DNA of 9,202 nt from Collinsella sp. (GCA_019414325.1 DXMG01000058.1:1-9202); one strand, 5' to 3'; numbered from the stretch's first letter, positions 1 to 6,396 are shown. The notes: generated by a model from the sequence alone, not told the origin. Made by a program: numbers and translations.

Positions 1-74
1 AGGAGCTACCGCTGGAGTACGCCGTCGAGATGAACAACCTGATCAAGCTCGAGATGGAAGGAGCGATCGGATAA
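1..74 (+). CDS. sufB: SufB C-terminal end (Fe-S cluster assembly scaffold), partial
   Basis: Only the last 23 codons are present. The reading frame begins at base 3 and stops at TAA 72-74. The peptide ends in a pattern typical of the SufB C-terminus: an LPLEYAVEMN stretch followed by a short helix with KLEMEGAIG. SufB is the scaffold subunit of the SufBCD complex, on which the nascent cytosolic cluster forms with SufC ATPase and SufD. The stop codon shares its last A with the sufD start codon (TAATG), which fits translational coupling. The 5' part and the expected sufC gene lie outside the window. The call rests on this short tail plus its position directly before sufD, sufS and sufU. Confidence 0.9.
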   Translation, partial: ELPLEYAVEMNNLIKLEMEGAIG

Positions 75-1345
75 TGAAACAGACCACGAACACCGCTGCT
101 ACCACCCTTGAGCAGGTCAATGCGATGCCGGCTGCCACATGGGGCTGGCTGAAGATGAACCAGACCAAGCTCGAGCTCTCTGACGAGCTTGCCGCCGCTC
201 CCGCCGAGACCGTTAAGGTTGAGGGCTTGGACGAGCAATTTGCTGGCGTGGCAGACGCGTTCGACGCCGCCATGGACGCCATGGCCGAGCGCTTCCCCGA
301 GCGCCGCGCCTCCGCGCCCGGCGATGCCGCCGACCGCGCCCGTATCACGCCCGAGACCGAGCTCGACGTGCCCGCCACCTCCATCTACCAGGCCGGCGCC
401 ATCAAGCTCGAGGAGGAGCTCTCCCCTGCCGAGGTCTTCGAGACTGGCATGGGCGAGGCTGCCTACACCTACCTGGCCGACCACGCCACCAAGCGCGTCG
501 TCATCGATGTGCCCGCATACAAGCACGCCACGGTTACCGTGCGCGTGAGTGGCGTCGACGCTGCCGCGGCCATCGCCGCCATCGATGTCGTCGCCCGTCC
601 GCAGGCAACGCTCGACCTGCGCATAGCCCTGGACTCCCCCGTTGCCGGCCAAGGCGTCGTGGGCTCCGTGCTACGTGTGTGCGCCCACGAGTACGCCACC
701 GCCAACGTGACCTGCACGCAGACGCTCGACGATAGCTGGATCGCGCTCGACGACACCGGCCTGTTCCTGGACGAGGGCGCGCGCGTCAACGTGCAGCACA
801 CCGTTCTGGGTGCCGGCGCCAGCGCCACCGGCCTTGCCGGCGACCTGCTGGGCGATACCGCCAAGGTCACCATCGATACTGATTACTTGGGCGCCCGAGA
901 GCAGGTGCGCGACTTTAACTACGAGCTGCGCCACCGCGGTCGCAAGACCGAGTGCGAGATCGACGCCAACGGCGTGCTGACCGGCACGTCCAAGAAGGTC
1001 TACCGCGGCACCATCGACCTCGTGCACGGCTGCAAGGGTGCAACCGGCACCGAGCGCGAGACGGTGCTTTTGGCCAACAAGGGCGTCGACAACAAGACCG
1101 TTCCCGTCATTCTCTGCGACGAGGACGACGTCGCCGGCAACCACGGCGCCACCATCGGTCACGTCCGCGACGAGCAGCTGTTCTACCTCGCCTGCCGCGG
1201 CCTTGACCAAAACGCCGCCGAGGACCTGTTCATCCGCGCCAAGCTGGAGGACGCCGCACTTTCCACCACCGACGAGCGCACCCGCGCCGCCGTCGTCCGC
1301 CTAGGCAACAACCTGATCGACAACTTTGAAGAGGAGCTCGCATGA
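74..1345 (+). CDS. sufD: SufD, Fe-S cluster assembly subunit
   Basis: This 423-residue protein is SufB's partner in the cytosolic SufBCD complex, where it supports cluster formation and iron entry. The N-terminal part has the usual helical entry motif (NAMPAATWGWLKMN, about residues 16-29). The C-terminal half, from about residue 195, is the right-handed beta-helix core with the YRGTIDLVHG motif (310-319), the DDVAGNHGAT motif (351-360) and the FYLACRGL motif (370-377). His357 corresponds to the functionally important SufD histidine (His360 in E. coli). The E. coli Cys358 position is Gly355 here; to my knowledge Bacillus SufD also lacks that cysteine. The ATG is preceded by AAGGAG (58-63) and overlaps the sufB stop. 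The gene ends in an ATGA overlap with sufS. The first 90 or so residues are divergent and Ala/Glu-rich. Confidence 0.95.
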   Translation: MKQTTNTAATTLEQVNAMPAATWGWLKMNQTKLELSDELAAAPAETVKVEGLDEQFAGVADAFDAAMDAMAERFPERRASAPGDAADRARITPETELDVPATSIYQAGAIKLEEELSPAEVFETGMGEAAYTYLADHATKRVVIDVPAYKHATVTVRVSGVDAAAAIAAIDVVARPQATLDLRIALDSPVAGQGVVGSVLRVCAHEYATANVTCTQTLDDSWIALDDTGLFLDEGARVNVQHTVLGAGASATGLAGDLLGDTAKVTIDTDYLGAREQVRDFNYELRHRGRKTECEIDANGVLTGTSKKVYRGTIDLVHGCKGATGTERETVLLANKGVDNKTVPVILCDEDDVAGNHGATIGHVRDEQLFYLACRGLDQNAAEDLFIRAKLEDAALSTTDERTRAAVVRLGNNLIDNFEEELA

Positions 1346-2667
1346 TCGACACCGAGCACGTTAAATGCGACACCTGTACTGCCCCCGAGCCCATGGAGCT
1401 CGACGCCAGCGACGAGGCTTCGCGCGGCTGGCCCACCGTGGACATCGAGACCAACCCCTACAAGGGCCAGTTCCCGCTGTTCCAGCAGCACCCCGAGATC
1501 GCCTTCCTCGATAGCGCCGCCACCGCGCAGCGCCCCGCCTGCGTGCTCGACGCCGAGCGCGACTTCTACCAGCGTATGAACGCCAACCCCCTGCGCGGCC
1601 TGTACTCGCTGTCCGTCGAGGCCACCGATGCCATCGCGAAGGTCCGCCAGCAGATCGCCGACCTCATCGGCGCCGCCCAGGCCAACGAGGTCGTCTTCAC
1701 CCGCAACACGAGCGAGTCGCTCAACCTGGTCGCCAAGAGCTTTGCACCCACGGTGCTCGAGCCCGGTGACGAGGTCGTCATCACCATCATGGAGCACCAC
1801 TCCAACCTGATTCCGTGGCAGCAGGTCTGCCGCGAGACCGGCGCCAAGCTCGTCTACCTCTACCCTACCAAGACCGGCCAGCTCACCACCGAGGAGGTTC
1901 TTGCCAAGGTTGGTCCCAAGACCAAGATTCTGGCCGTGGGTCAGGTTTCTAACGTGCTGGGCGTCGAGAACCCGGTCAAGAACCTCGGCAAGCTTGTGCA
2001 CAAGTACGGCGGCTATCTGGTCGTCGACGGCGCACAGTCGCTGCCGCACATGCCGGTCGATGTGGCCGACCTGGGAGCCGACTTCTTTGCCTTTAGCGCG
2101 CACAAGGCCATGGGCCCCATGGGCGTCGGCGTGCTGTGGGGCAAGATGGACCTGCTGAACGCCATGCCGCCCATGCTCACCGGCGGCGAGATGATCGATT
2201 CGGTCACCGAGCAGGACGCCGTCTGGGCGCCCGTCCCCGAGAAGTTCGAGGCCGGCACGCAGGACGCCGCCGGCATCTTCGCCACGGGCGCCGCCCTTAA
2301 TTACCTAGTCAACACGGTGGGTTACGAGAACATCCAGGCCCGCGAGCAGGCACTCGTCCACTACCTGATGGGCGAGCTCATGCAGCTCGACTTTGTCCAG
2401 ATCATCGGCTCCATCTATTGGGACAACCACCACGGCGTCGTGAGCTTTAACGTCAAGGGCATCCACCCGCACGACGTCGCGAGCATCATGGATATGGACG
2501 GCGTCTGCATTCGCGCCGGTCACCACTGTGCACAGCCGCTGCTCACCTGGCTGGGCGTCGAGAACCTCGCCTGCTGCCGCGCCAGCGTGGCCTTCTACAA
2601 CGACAAGGCCGACATCGACAAGTTCATCGCCGGCCTGCATCACGTTTGGAGCACGTTCAATGGGTAA
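1342..2667 (+). CDS. sufS: SufS, group II cysteine desulfurase
   Basis: This PLP enzyme converts L-cysteine to L-alanine and leaves a persulfide on its active-site cysteine for the SUF pathway. Visible motifs are FLDSAATAQRP (55-65), TRNTSESLNLV (120-130), EHHSNLIPW (151-159), VVDGAQS (227-233), SAHKAMGP with the PLP-binding Lys255 (252-259), FEAGTQ (302-307), and RAGHHCAQP with catalytic Cys396 (391-399). The short active-site loop near Cys396 marks group II SufS rather than IscS. At 441 residues it is about 35-40 longer than common SufS proteins. The extra length is an N-terminal extension (about 1-44) with a C9-x2-C12 motif and many acidic residues. The start is supported by the ATGA overlap with sufD and a GAGGAG upstream (1331-1336). 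Its last 8 bases overlap sufU. Confidence 0.97.
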   Translation: MIDTEHVKCDTCTAPEPMELDASDEASRGWPTVDIETNPYKGQFPLFQQHPEIAFLDSAATAQRPACVLDAERDFYQRMNANPLRGLYSLSVEATDAIAKVRQQIADLIGAAQANEVVFTRNTSESLNLVAKSFAPTVLEPGDEVVITIMEHHSNLIPWQQVCRETGAKLVYLYPTKTGQLTTEEVLAKVGPKTKILAVGQVSNVLGVENPVKNLGKLVHKYGGYLVVDGAQSLPHMPVDVADLGADFFAFSAHKAMGPMGVGVLWGKMDLLNAMPPMLTGGEMIDSVTEQDAVWAPVPEKFEAGTQDAAGIFATGAALNYLVNTVGYENIQAREQALVHYLMGELMQLDFVQIIGSIYWDNHHGVVSFNVKGIHPHDVASIMDMDGVCIRAGHHCAQPLLTWLGVENLACCRASVAFYNDKADIDKFIAGLHHVWSTFNG

Positions 2668-3094
2668 TCTGTACACCTCCACCACATTTATGGAGCACAA
2701 CTCGCACCCCGACTATAAGTACGAGATGGAGGCTCCCACGCACGAGCACGACGGCATCAACCCCAGCTGCGGCGACGAGCTCACCTTGCAGCTGCGTGTC
2801 GAGAAGGGCGTGATCGAGGAGGCCTCCTTTACCGGTCATGGCTGCGCCATCAGCCAGGCCAGCGCCGATATCATGGCCGACCTCATCACCGGCGAGACCG
2901 TCGAGGAAGCTCACCGCTTGGCAGAGCTCTTCCTCGCCATGATCCGCGGCGAGAAGCTCTCCGAGGACGACCTGGAAGACCTGGACGAAGCCGCCCAGCT
3001 CCAGGACATCTCGCACATGCCCGCCCGCGTCAAATGCGCCGAGCTCGCCTGGCGCACCCTCGACGGCATGCTCGAGGGGCAAAATAATCAGTAA
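2660..3094 (+). CDS. sufU: SufU, zinc-dependent sulfur acceptor for SufS
   Basis: This 144-residue protein of the NifU-N/IscU fold takes the persulfide sulfur from SufS and passes it to SufB. NPSCGDE gives Cys37 and Asp39 (34-40), GHGCAIS gives Cys62 (59-65), and RVKCAELAW gives Cys126 (123-131). These match the zinc ligands C41, D43, C66 and C128 of B. subtilis SufU. The acidic insertion before the third cysteine (about 97-115) is typical of SufU as opposed to IscU. The chosen ATG gives NLYTSTTF, which lines up with the usual SufU N-terminal helix. TGGAG lies about 8 bases before it, and the start overlaps the end of sufS. The frame stays open further upstream inside sufS, but that extension looks like sufS shadow. 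The gene is last in the operon and no sufE is seen. Confidence 0.95.
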   Translation: MGNLYTSTTFMEHNSHPDYKYEMEAPTHEHDGINPSCGDELTLQLRVEKGVIEEASFTGHGCAISQASADIMADLITGETVEEAHRLAELFLAMIRGEKLSEDDLEDLDEAAQLQDISHMPARVKCAELAWRTLDGMLEGQNNQ

Positions 3095-3122
3095 TAGTTG
3101 TCTCAAATCTGAAGAATTAAGT

Positions 3123-3165
3123 TGGCCGAATCGCTTAACTTTCGCGATTCGGCCATTTTCTTTTC
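3123..3165 (+). terminator. Rho-independent terminator of the suf operon, possibly bidirectional
   Basis: A perfect 12-bp stem (TGGCCGAATCGC at 3123-3134 pairing with 3144-3155) closes a 9-base loop and is followed by TTTTCTTTTC. It lies 28 bases after the sufU stop. The convergent gene on the - strand ends only 16 bases to its right. Read on the - strand the hairpin is followed by a weaker ACTTAATTCTT, so it may stop both transcripts. Confidence 0.9.
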
Positions 3166-3170
3166 TACCT

Positions 3171-3980
3171 TTATTTAGAGCCCTCAGCCTGCGCGTCCAC
3201 CTGCGTATAAGCGCGCACAATGCGAGAAACGGTGCTTTTGCCAATCCCCGTATACCGCTCAATCTGGCGCACCGTAAAACCGGCATCGTGCAATCCGAGA
3301 ATTACACTGTTGCGCTGCGCCGACGGCGCGGCTTTAACCCCGTGGAGCGGAGCCCCGAGCCCCTGCGCTAACTTTTCTGCAAAGGCGTGCCGCTCCCACT
3401 CCGTCTCTTCCATATCGAGCATCGCCGCCTCGCCGCCGTCGGGCGTCGAAAGCGAATAGGCAATAAAAGCCTTGGCAGAACCAAAAAGCTCAAGCACGCA
3501 AGACGGGTCGGAAAATCCCCTCGTGGCATCCGCCGCGTCACTGTCGTAAGCGCGTAGATACTCGGTAAAGCTGCTCCACGGATAGCGCTCGATTAAGCTG
3601 ATGCCAGCCTCCTGCGGACTGGCGTGCACGGAGCGAATAGCCTCCATCACCTGCCAGTCGGTATCGAGCGAGCGGCGCTCAAAACGTTCACGAAAGAGGC
3701 AGCCCGCGCGCCCAGTGCGCTTATTGAACCGACGAGCGTACGTCAAAAGCAGACGTTGCATCGCCGCGCTCATCGTGTCCTCATAGTCCGAGAGTACCAG
3801 ATCCGCGTAGTCGCTCATGAGACACCACGCCACGACCGTCACGCCGGCATCGCGGCAGCAGTCGCGCATCAGCTTCAAAAACTCCCACCGGTCGTCATCG
3901 GTCTCAAAGATTGGCTGCTTACAGTTACCGCGAACACAAACATGGCAAAAGCCGGTAATCGTCTTCCACACGCGCTGCAT
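3171..3980 (-). CDS. Y1/REP-associated transposase-like protein with C-terminal HTH, catalytic residues replaced
   Basis: This 269-residue protein follows the layout of REP-associated Y1 transposases. It has an N-terminal strand and motif GFCHVCVRGN (10-19), QPIFETDDDRWEFL (22-35), a core strand AWCLMSDYADLVL (51-63), a helix MQRLLLTYARRFNKR (74-88), CLFRERFERR (94-103), and IRSVHASPQEAG then YPWSSFTEYL (115-142). In active relatives the core strand carries a His-x-His pair (MPNHVH type); here these positions are Tyr58 and Asp60. The catalytic Tyr normally sits before IHxNPV; here it is Ser117. A C-terminal helix-turn-helix (about 224-256, GFTVRQIERYTGIGKSTVSR) is intact. The protein therefore probably binds DNA but cannot cut it by the known chemistry. 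AAGGGAG lies 5 bases before the ATG. It is transcribed toward the suf terminator. The family assignment is firm; a regulatory role is inferred. Confidence 0.85.
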   Translation of the reverse strand: MQRVWKTITGFCHVCVRGNCKQPIFETDDDRWEFLKLMRDCCRDAGVTVVAWCLMSDYADLVLSDYEDTMSAAMQRLLLTYARRFNKRTGRAGCLFRERFERRSLDTDWQVMEAIRSVHASPQEAGISLIERYPWSSFTEYLRAYDSDAADATRGFSDPSCVLELFGSAKAFIAYSLSTPDGGEAAMLDMEETEWERHAFAEKLAQGLGAPLHGVKAAPSAQRNSVILGLHDAGFTVRQIERYTGIGKSTVSRIVRAYTQVDAQAEGSK

Positions 3981-4005
3981 GGGGCTCCCTTCGCCGGGAT
4001 CTGCT

Positions 4006-4043
4006 TGCCATCAAATACACCACGATTGAAACGTGCCATCAAA
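4006..4043. repeat. 10-base direct repeat over the predicted promoter
   Basis: TGCCATCAAA occurs exactly at 4006-4015 and again at 4034-4043, 28 bases apart start to start. The right copy covers the predicted -35 element of the - strand gene. The left copy covers the edge of the -10 element and the expected transcription start. Such placement would suit a repressor or autoregulator site. Confidence 0.6.
4014..4042 (-). promoter_or_regulatory. Predicted promoter of the transposase-like gene
   Basis: Read on the - strand, TTGATG (+ coordinates 4037-4042) and TGTATT (4014-4019) are separated by 17 bases. Each matches four of six positions of the -35 and -10 consensus. The start of transcription would fall near 4007, giving a leader of about 26 bases with the AAGGGAG ribosome site. 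This is a pattern match only. Confidence 0.4.
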
Positions 4044-4063
4044 ACATTCACGCAAAATGGCAC
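4033..4063. repeat. 7-base inverted repeat upstream of the transposase-like gene
   Basis: GTGCCAT (4033-4039) is mirrored by ATGGCAC (4057-4063) across a 17-base spacer. The left arm shares its bases with the right copy of the direct repeat. The arms are short, so chance is possible, but together with the direct repeat this gives three TGCCAT-type motifs within 58 bases. Confidence 0.5.
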
Positions 4064-4091
4064 CCATCAACGGTAAAAGGCGGCAAACCGA

Positions 4092-4262
4092 CGGCGAACG
4101 GCATAAGACCACAGGTCAGGCAACGCAAGCTTGCTAAAAACTAGCCATATGCTTGACCAGAACCGAACCCCTTCAACGGACCGCACAACCGCAAGCAGTT
4201 CAGTTAAATCGCTTCAATTGAAAGTTCCGCGCTTCTCGCTACGAAAACTGAGCCGTTCGCCG
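4092..4262. repeat. Long-spaced 11-base inverted repeat across the divergent region
   Basis: CGGCGAACGGC at 4092-4102 is exactly mirrored by GCCGTTCGCCG at 4252-4262, 160 bases apart centre to centre. The right arm lies about 21 bases before the TATTAT element of the NifU-like gene, near the -35 region. The left arm is upstream of the transposase-like gene. An exact 11-base match in 400 bases is uncommon by chance. Confidence 0.6.
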
Positions 4263-4283
4263 AATATTCCGTGCATTTCGCGG

Positions 4284-4289
4284 TATTAT
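4284..4289 (+). promoter_or_regulatory. Candidate -10 element for the NifU-like/GGGtGRT operon
   Basis: TATTAT matches five of six -10 consensus positions and lies 93 bases before the start codon. No good -35 hexamer is seen at 16-18 bases upstream (CGAATA at 17), so the promoter may rely on an activator or on the -10 element alone. Transcription would start near 4296, giving a leader of about 87 bases. Confidence 0.4.
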
Positions 4290-4382
4290 AGGGGCTGCAT
4301 GTCATGTCCCTTTCGAAGGGTCGCCCGGCAATCGCCAGCCACGACCCCCAGACGGGACGCCAACACGATAGAGAGGAGAGGC

Positions 4383-5117
4383 ATGCAGTACTCACAGGAA
4401 GTGGAGAACATGTGCCCCGTTGCCAAGGGTGCATACCACGGCCCCGCACCCATCCCCGAGGAGGGCAAGTGGGTCCAGGCTAAGGAGATTTCCGACATCT
4501 CCGGTCTTACGCACGGTGTGGGTTGGTGCGCACCCCAGCAGGGCGCCTGCAAGCTCACGCTGAACGTCAAGGACGGCATCATCGAGGAGGCCCTCGTTGA
4601 GACCATCGGCTGCTCGGGCATGACCCACTCTGCCGCCATGGCTTCCGAGATCCTTCCCGGCAAGACCATCCTCGAGGCCCTCAACACCGACCTCGTCTGC
4701 GACGCCATCAACGTTGCTATGCGCGAGATCTTCCTGCAGATCGTTTACGGCCGCAGCCAGACCGCGTTCTCCGAGGGCGGCCTGCCCGTGGGCGCCTCCC
4801 TCGACGACCTCGGCAAGGGCCTTCGCTCTCAGGTCGGCACCATGTTCGGCACCAAGGCCAAGGGCGCTCGTTACCTCGAGCTCGCTCAGGGCTACGTCAC
4901 CCGCATGGCTCTCAACGACAAGAACGAGATCATCGCTTTCGAGTTCCTGAACCTCGGCAAGTTCACCGACGCCGTCAAGGCCGGCAAGACCCCCGAGGAG
5001 GCCATCGCTGGCGCTATGGGCCACTATGGTCAGTGGGAGAACGCTGCCAAGTACATCGACCCGCGCACCGACGAGGAGACTCACTCCGTCGCCAGCGTGT
5101 TCCCGGTTCACGAGTAG
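4383..5117 (+). CDS. NifU-N-like Fe-S scaffold-type protein paired with a GGGtGRT protein
   Basis: This 244-residue protein resembles the IscU/NifU N-terminal fold around residues 47-123. CKLTLNVKDGIIEEA (56-70) matches the strand-turn after the first ligand, and ETIGCSGMTHSAAMASEI (73-90) matches the second-ligand helix, followed by PGKTILEAL (92-100). Cys77 is the conserved second ligand. The classic first-ligand CGD motif is absent: by my alignment its Cys falls on a Gln, while Cys49 and Cys56 flank it. No cysteine is seen at the classic third position, but Cys106 lies in the next helix, and Cys11 is also present. The C-terminal 110 residues are an extra domain I cannot name. The ATG at 4383 follows GAGAGGAGAG; an upstream in-frame extension to 4131 has no ribosome site or recognisable sequence. 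Codon choice suggests strong expression. An 18-base gap separates it from the next gene. Confidence 0.85.
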   Translation: MQYSQEVENMCPVAKGAYHGPAPIPEEGKWVQAKEISDISGLTHGVGWCAPQQGACKLTLNVKDGIIEEALVETIGCSGMTHSAAMASEILPGKTILEALNTDLVCDAINVAMREIFLQIVYGRSQTAFSEGGLPVGASLDDLGKGLRSQVGTMFGTKAKGARYLELAQGYVTRMALNDKNEIIAFEFLNLGKFTDAVKAGKTPEEAIAGAMGHYGQWENAAKYIDPRTDEETHSVASVFPVHE

Positions 5118-5135
5118 AAAGGGAGGGAAATAACT

Positions 5136-6140
5136 ATGACTGTTACGTTCGAAGGTTACGAGCGCCGCGCTGACAAGATCAACAAGTGCCTCGCCGACAA
5201 CGGCATCGCCTCCCTCGAGGAAGCTCTGCAGATCTGCACCGACAAGGGCTTCAACCCGCGTGAGATCGTCAACAACACCCAGTCCATCGCCTTCCAGAAC
5301 GCCGAGTGGGCCTACACCCTCGGTTGCGCTCTCGCTGTCAAGCGTGGCGCCAAGTCCGCTTCTGAGGCTGCCGCCATCATCGGCGAGGGCATCCAGGCCT
5401 TCACCGTCCCCGGCTCCGTCGCTGAGGACCGCAAGGTCGGTCTGGGCCACGGCAACCTGGGCGCTATGCTGCTCTCCGACGACACCGAGTGCTTCGCCTT
5501 CCTGGCCGGCCACGAGTCCTTCGCTGCCGCTGAGGGCGCCATCGGTCTGGCTCTGAACGCCAACAAGGCTCGTAAGAAGCCGCTGCGCGTTATCCTCAAC
5601 GGTCTGGGCAAGGACGCCGCCCAGATCATCGCCCGTATCAACGGCTTCACCTATGTGAAGACCCAGTTCGACTACTACACGGGCGAGCTCAAGGTCGTCG
5701 AGACCATCCCCTACTCCGATGGTCCCCGCGCTGCCGTTAACTGCTACGGCTCCGACGACGTCCGCGAGGGCGTTGCCATCATGTGGCACGAGAACGTCGA
5801 CATCTCGATCACCGGTAACTCCACCAACCCCACGCGCTTCCAGCACCCCGTCGCTGGCACCTACAAGAAGGAGCGCATCGAGGCTGGCAAGAAGTACTTC
5901 TCCGTCGCTTCTGGTGGCGGCACTGGCCGTACCCTGCACCCGGACAACATGGGCGCCGGCCCTGCCTCTTACGGCATGACCGACACCATGGGCCGTATGC
6001 ACTCCGACGCCCAGTTCGCCGGTTCTTCCTCCGTGCCTGCGCACGTTGACATGATGGGTCTCATCGGCATGGGCAACAACCCCATGGTCGGTGCCACCGT
6101 CGCTTGCGCTGTCGCCGTCGAGGAGGCCCTCAAGGCCTAA
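5136..6140 (+). CDS. GGGtGRT-family protein, function undetermined
   Basis: This 334-residue protein has the signature SGGGTGRTLHPD (259-270) that gives its family its name. A conserved-looking Gly/Met-rich tail follows: NMGAGPASYGMTDTMGRMHSD (271-291, read in two parts) and HVDMMGLIGMGNNPMVGATVACA (303-325). The front half has an Ala-rich helical region with Cys64 in TLGCALAVKRGAK (61-73) and GLGHGNLGAMLLSDDTE (102-118). Other cysteines are at 18, 34, 119, 203 and 324. No signal peptide or membrane segment is seen. The length is usual for the family. The Gly-rich motif could bind a phosphate or a cofactor, but no known nucleotide-binding fold is recognisable. It is co-transcribed with the NifU-like gene (18-base gap with GGGAGGG) and precedes a strong terminator, so the two probably act together. 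No biochemical role is known to me. Confidence 0.88.
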   Translation: MTVTFEGYERRADKINKCLADNGIASLEEALQICTDKGFNPREIVNNTQSIAFQNAEWAYTLGCALAVKRGAKSASEAAAIIGEGIQAFTVPGSVAEDRKVGLGHGNLGAMLLSDDTECFAFLAGHESFAAAEGAIGLALNANKARKKPLRVILNGLGKDAAQIIARINGFTYVKTQFDYYTGELKVVETIPYSDGPRAAVNCYGSDDVREGVAIMWHENVDISITGNSTNPTRFQHPVAGTYKKERIEAGKKYFSVASGGGTGRTLHPDNMGAGPASYGMTDTMGRMHSDAQFAGSSSVPAHVDMMGLIGMGNNPMVGATVACAVAVEEALKA

Positions 6141-6175
6141 TCGCGCCCGCGCGATGCTCAGATAGTTGAGCTTTG

Positions 6176-6208
6176 GAGCCGCTACCTTTCGAGGTAGCGG
6201 CTCTTTTT
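6176..6208 (+). terminator. Strong rho-independent terminator of the NifU-like/GGGtGRT operon
   Basis: A perfect 12-bp stem (GAGCCGCTACCT, 6176-6187, with 6192-6203) closes a TTCG tetraloop and is followed by five T bases and GTTT. It lies 35 bases after the stop codon and separates the two-gene unit from the oxidoreductase gene. Confidence 0.95.
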
Positions 6209-6279
6209 GTTTGCGCTGGCGCTGGGTAGCTAATGCCGGTATATCAGCTGGGGCGAAATACGAGATGTGAAGAGATGGA

Positions 6280-6300
6280 GCGTCAGAGCGTCCATGACGC
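6280..6300. repeat. Short inverted repeat before the oxidoreductase gene
   Basis: GCGTCA (6280-6285) and TGACGC (6295-6300) are mirrored across 9 bases, and GAGCGTC occurs twice in a row here. It lies about 100 bases before the oxidoreductase start in a 188-base gap that otherwise shows no clear promoter or gene. It could be an operator or chance. Confidence 0.3.
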
Positions 6301-6396
6301 CCACCTGCCATATTTGCCCTTTACCGATTTGCCGAGTCTTTGCGGCCCCATTGCCGATCACCCATGCGACAATGCGCCGGACGAGAAAGGAATCCG

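Larger units (their letters stand above)
3981..4382. other. Divergent intergenic region, 402 bases
   Basis: This stretch separates the - strand transposase-like gene from the + strand NifU-like gene and should hold both promoters. I see no convincing gene in it. It contains direct and inverted repeats near the left promoter, an 11-base inverted repeat joining both halves, a 10-base palindrome GCAAGCTTGC (4125-4134), another palindrome TTCAATTGAA (4213-4222), and a small hairpin CCCTT-TCG-AAGGG (4308-4320) in the probable leader of the + strand unit. Its right half is more A+T-rich than the flanking genes. Confidence 0.8.

Noticed and set aside
1183..2103. A 306-codon open frame on the - strand opposite sufD and sufS
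   Set aside because: Same type of shadow: repetitive Leu/Gly/Val sequence with no motif, opposite a well-supported enzyme gene.
3624..4076. + strand open frame of 150 codons opposite the transposase-like gene
   Set aside because: Antisense to a gene with clear family motifs; no ribosome site or domain. It also runs across the predicted promoter of that gene.
4131..4382. Upstream in-frame extension of the NifU-like gene
   Set aside because: It would start at a non-ATG codon without a ribosome site, cross the candidate promoter, and add unrelated sequence. The ATG at 4383 has a strong GGAGAG-type site.
3981..4382. Possible terminal inverted repeats or target duplications of an insertion sequence around the transposase-like gene
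   Set aside because: No matching ends flank the gene; repeats occur only on its upstream side, and the protein lacks catalytic residues. It does not look like a mobile unit now.
4296..4382. Riboswitch or other structured RNA in the leader of the NifU-like operon
   Set aside because: Only one 5-bp hairpin is evident and no known riboswitch core could be recognised by eye.
4392..6311. A 639-codon open frame on the - strand, opposite the NifU-like and GGGtGRT genes
   Set aside because: It is antisense to two clear genes and reads as low-complexity Gly/Val/Leu/Ala sequence, as expected from the G+C-biased codons of the real strand. It also runs through the strong terminator and has no recognisable domain.
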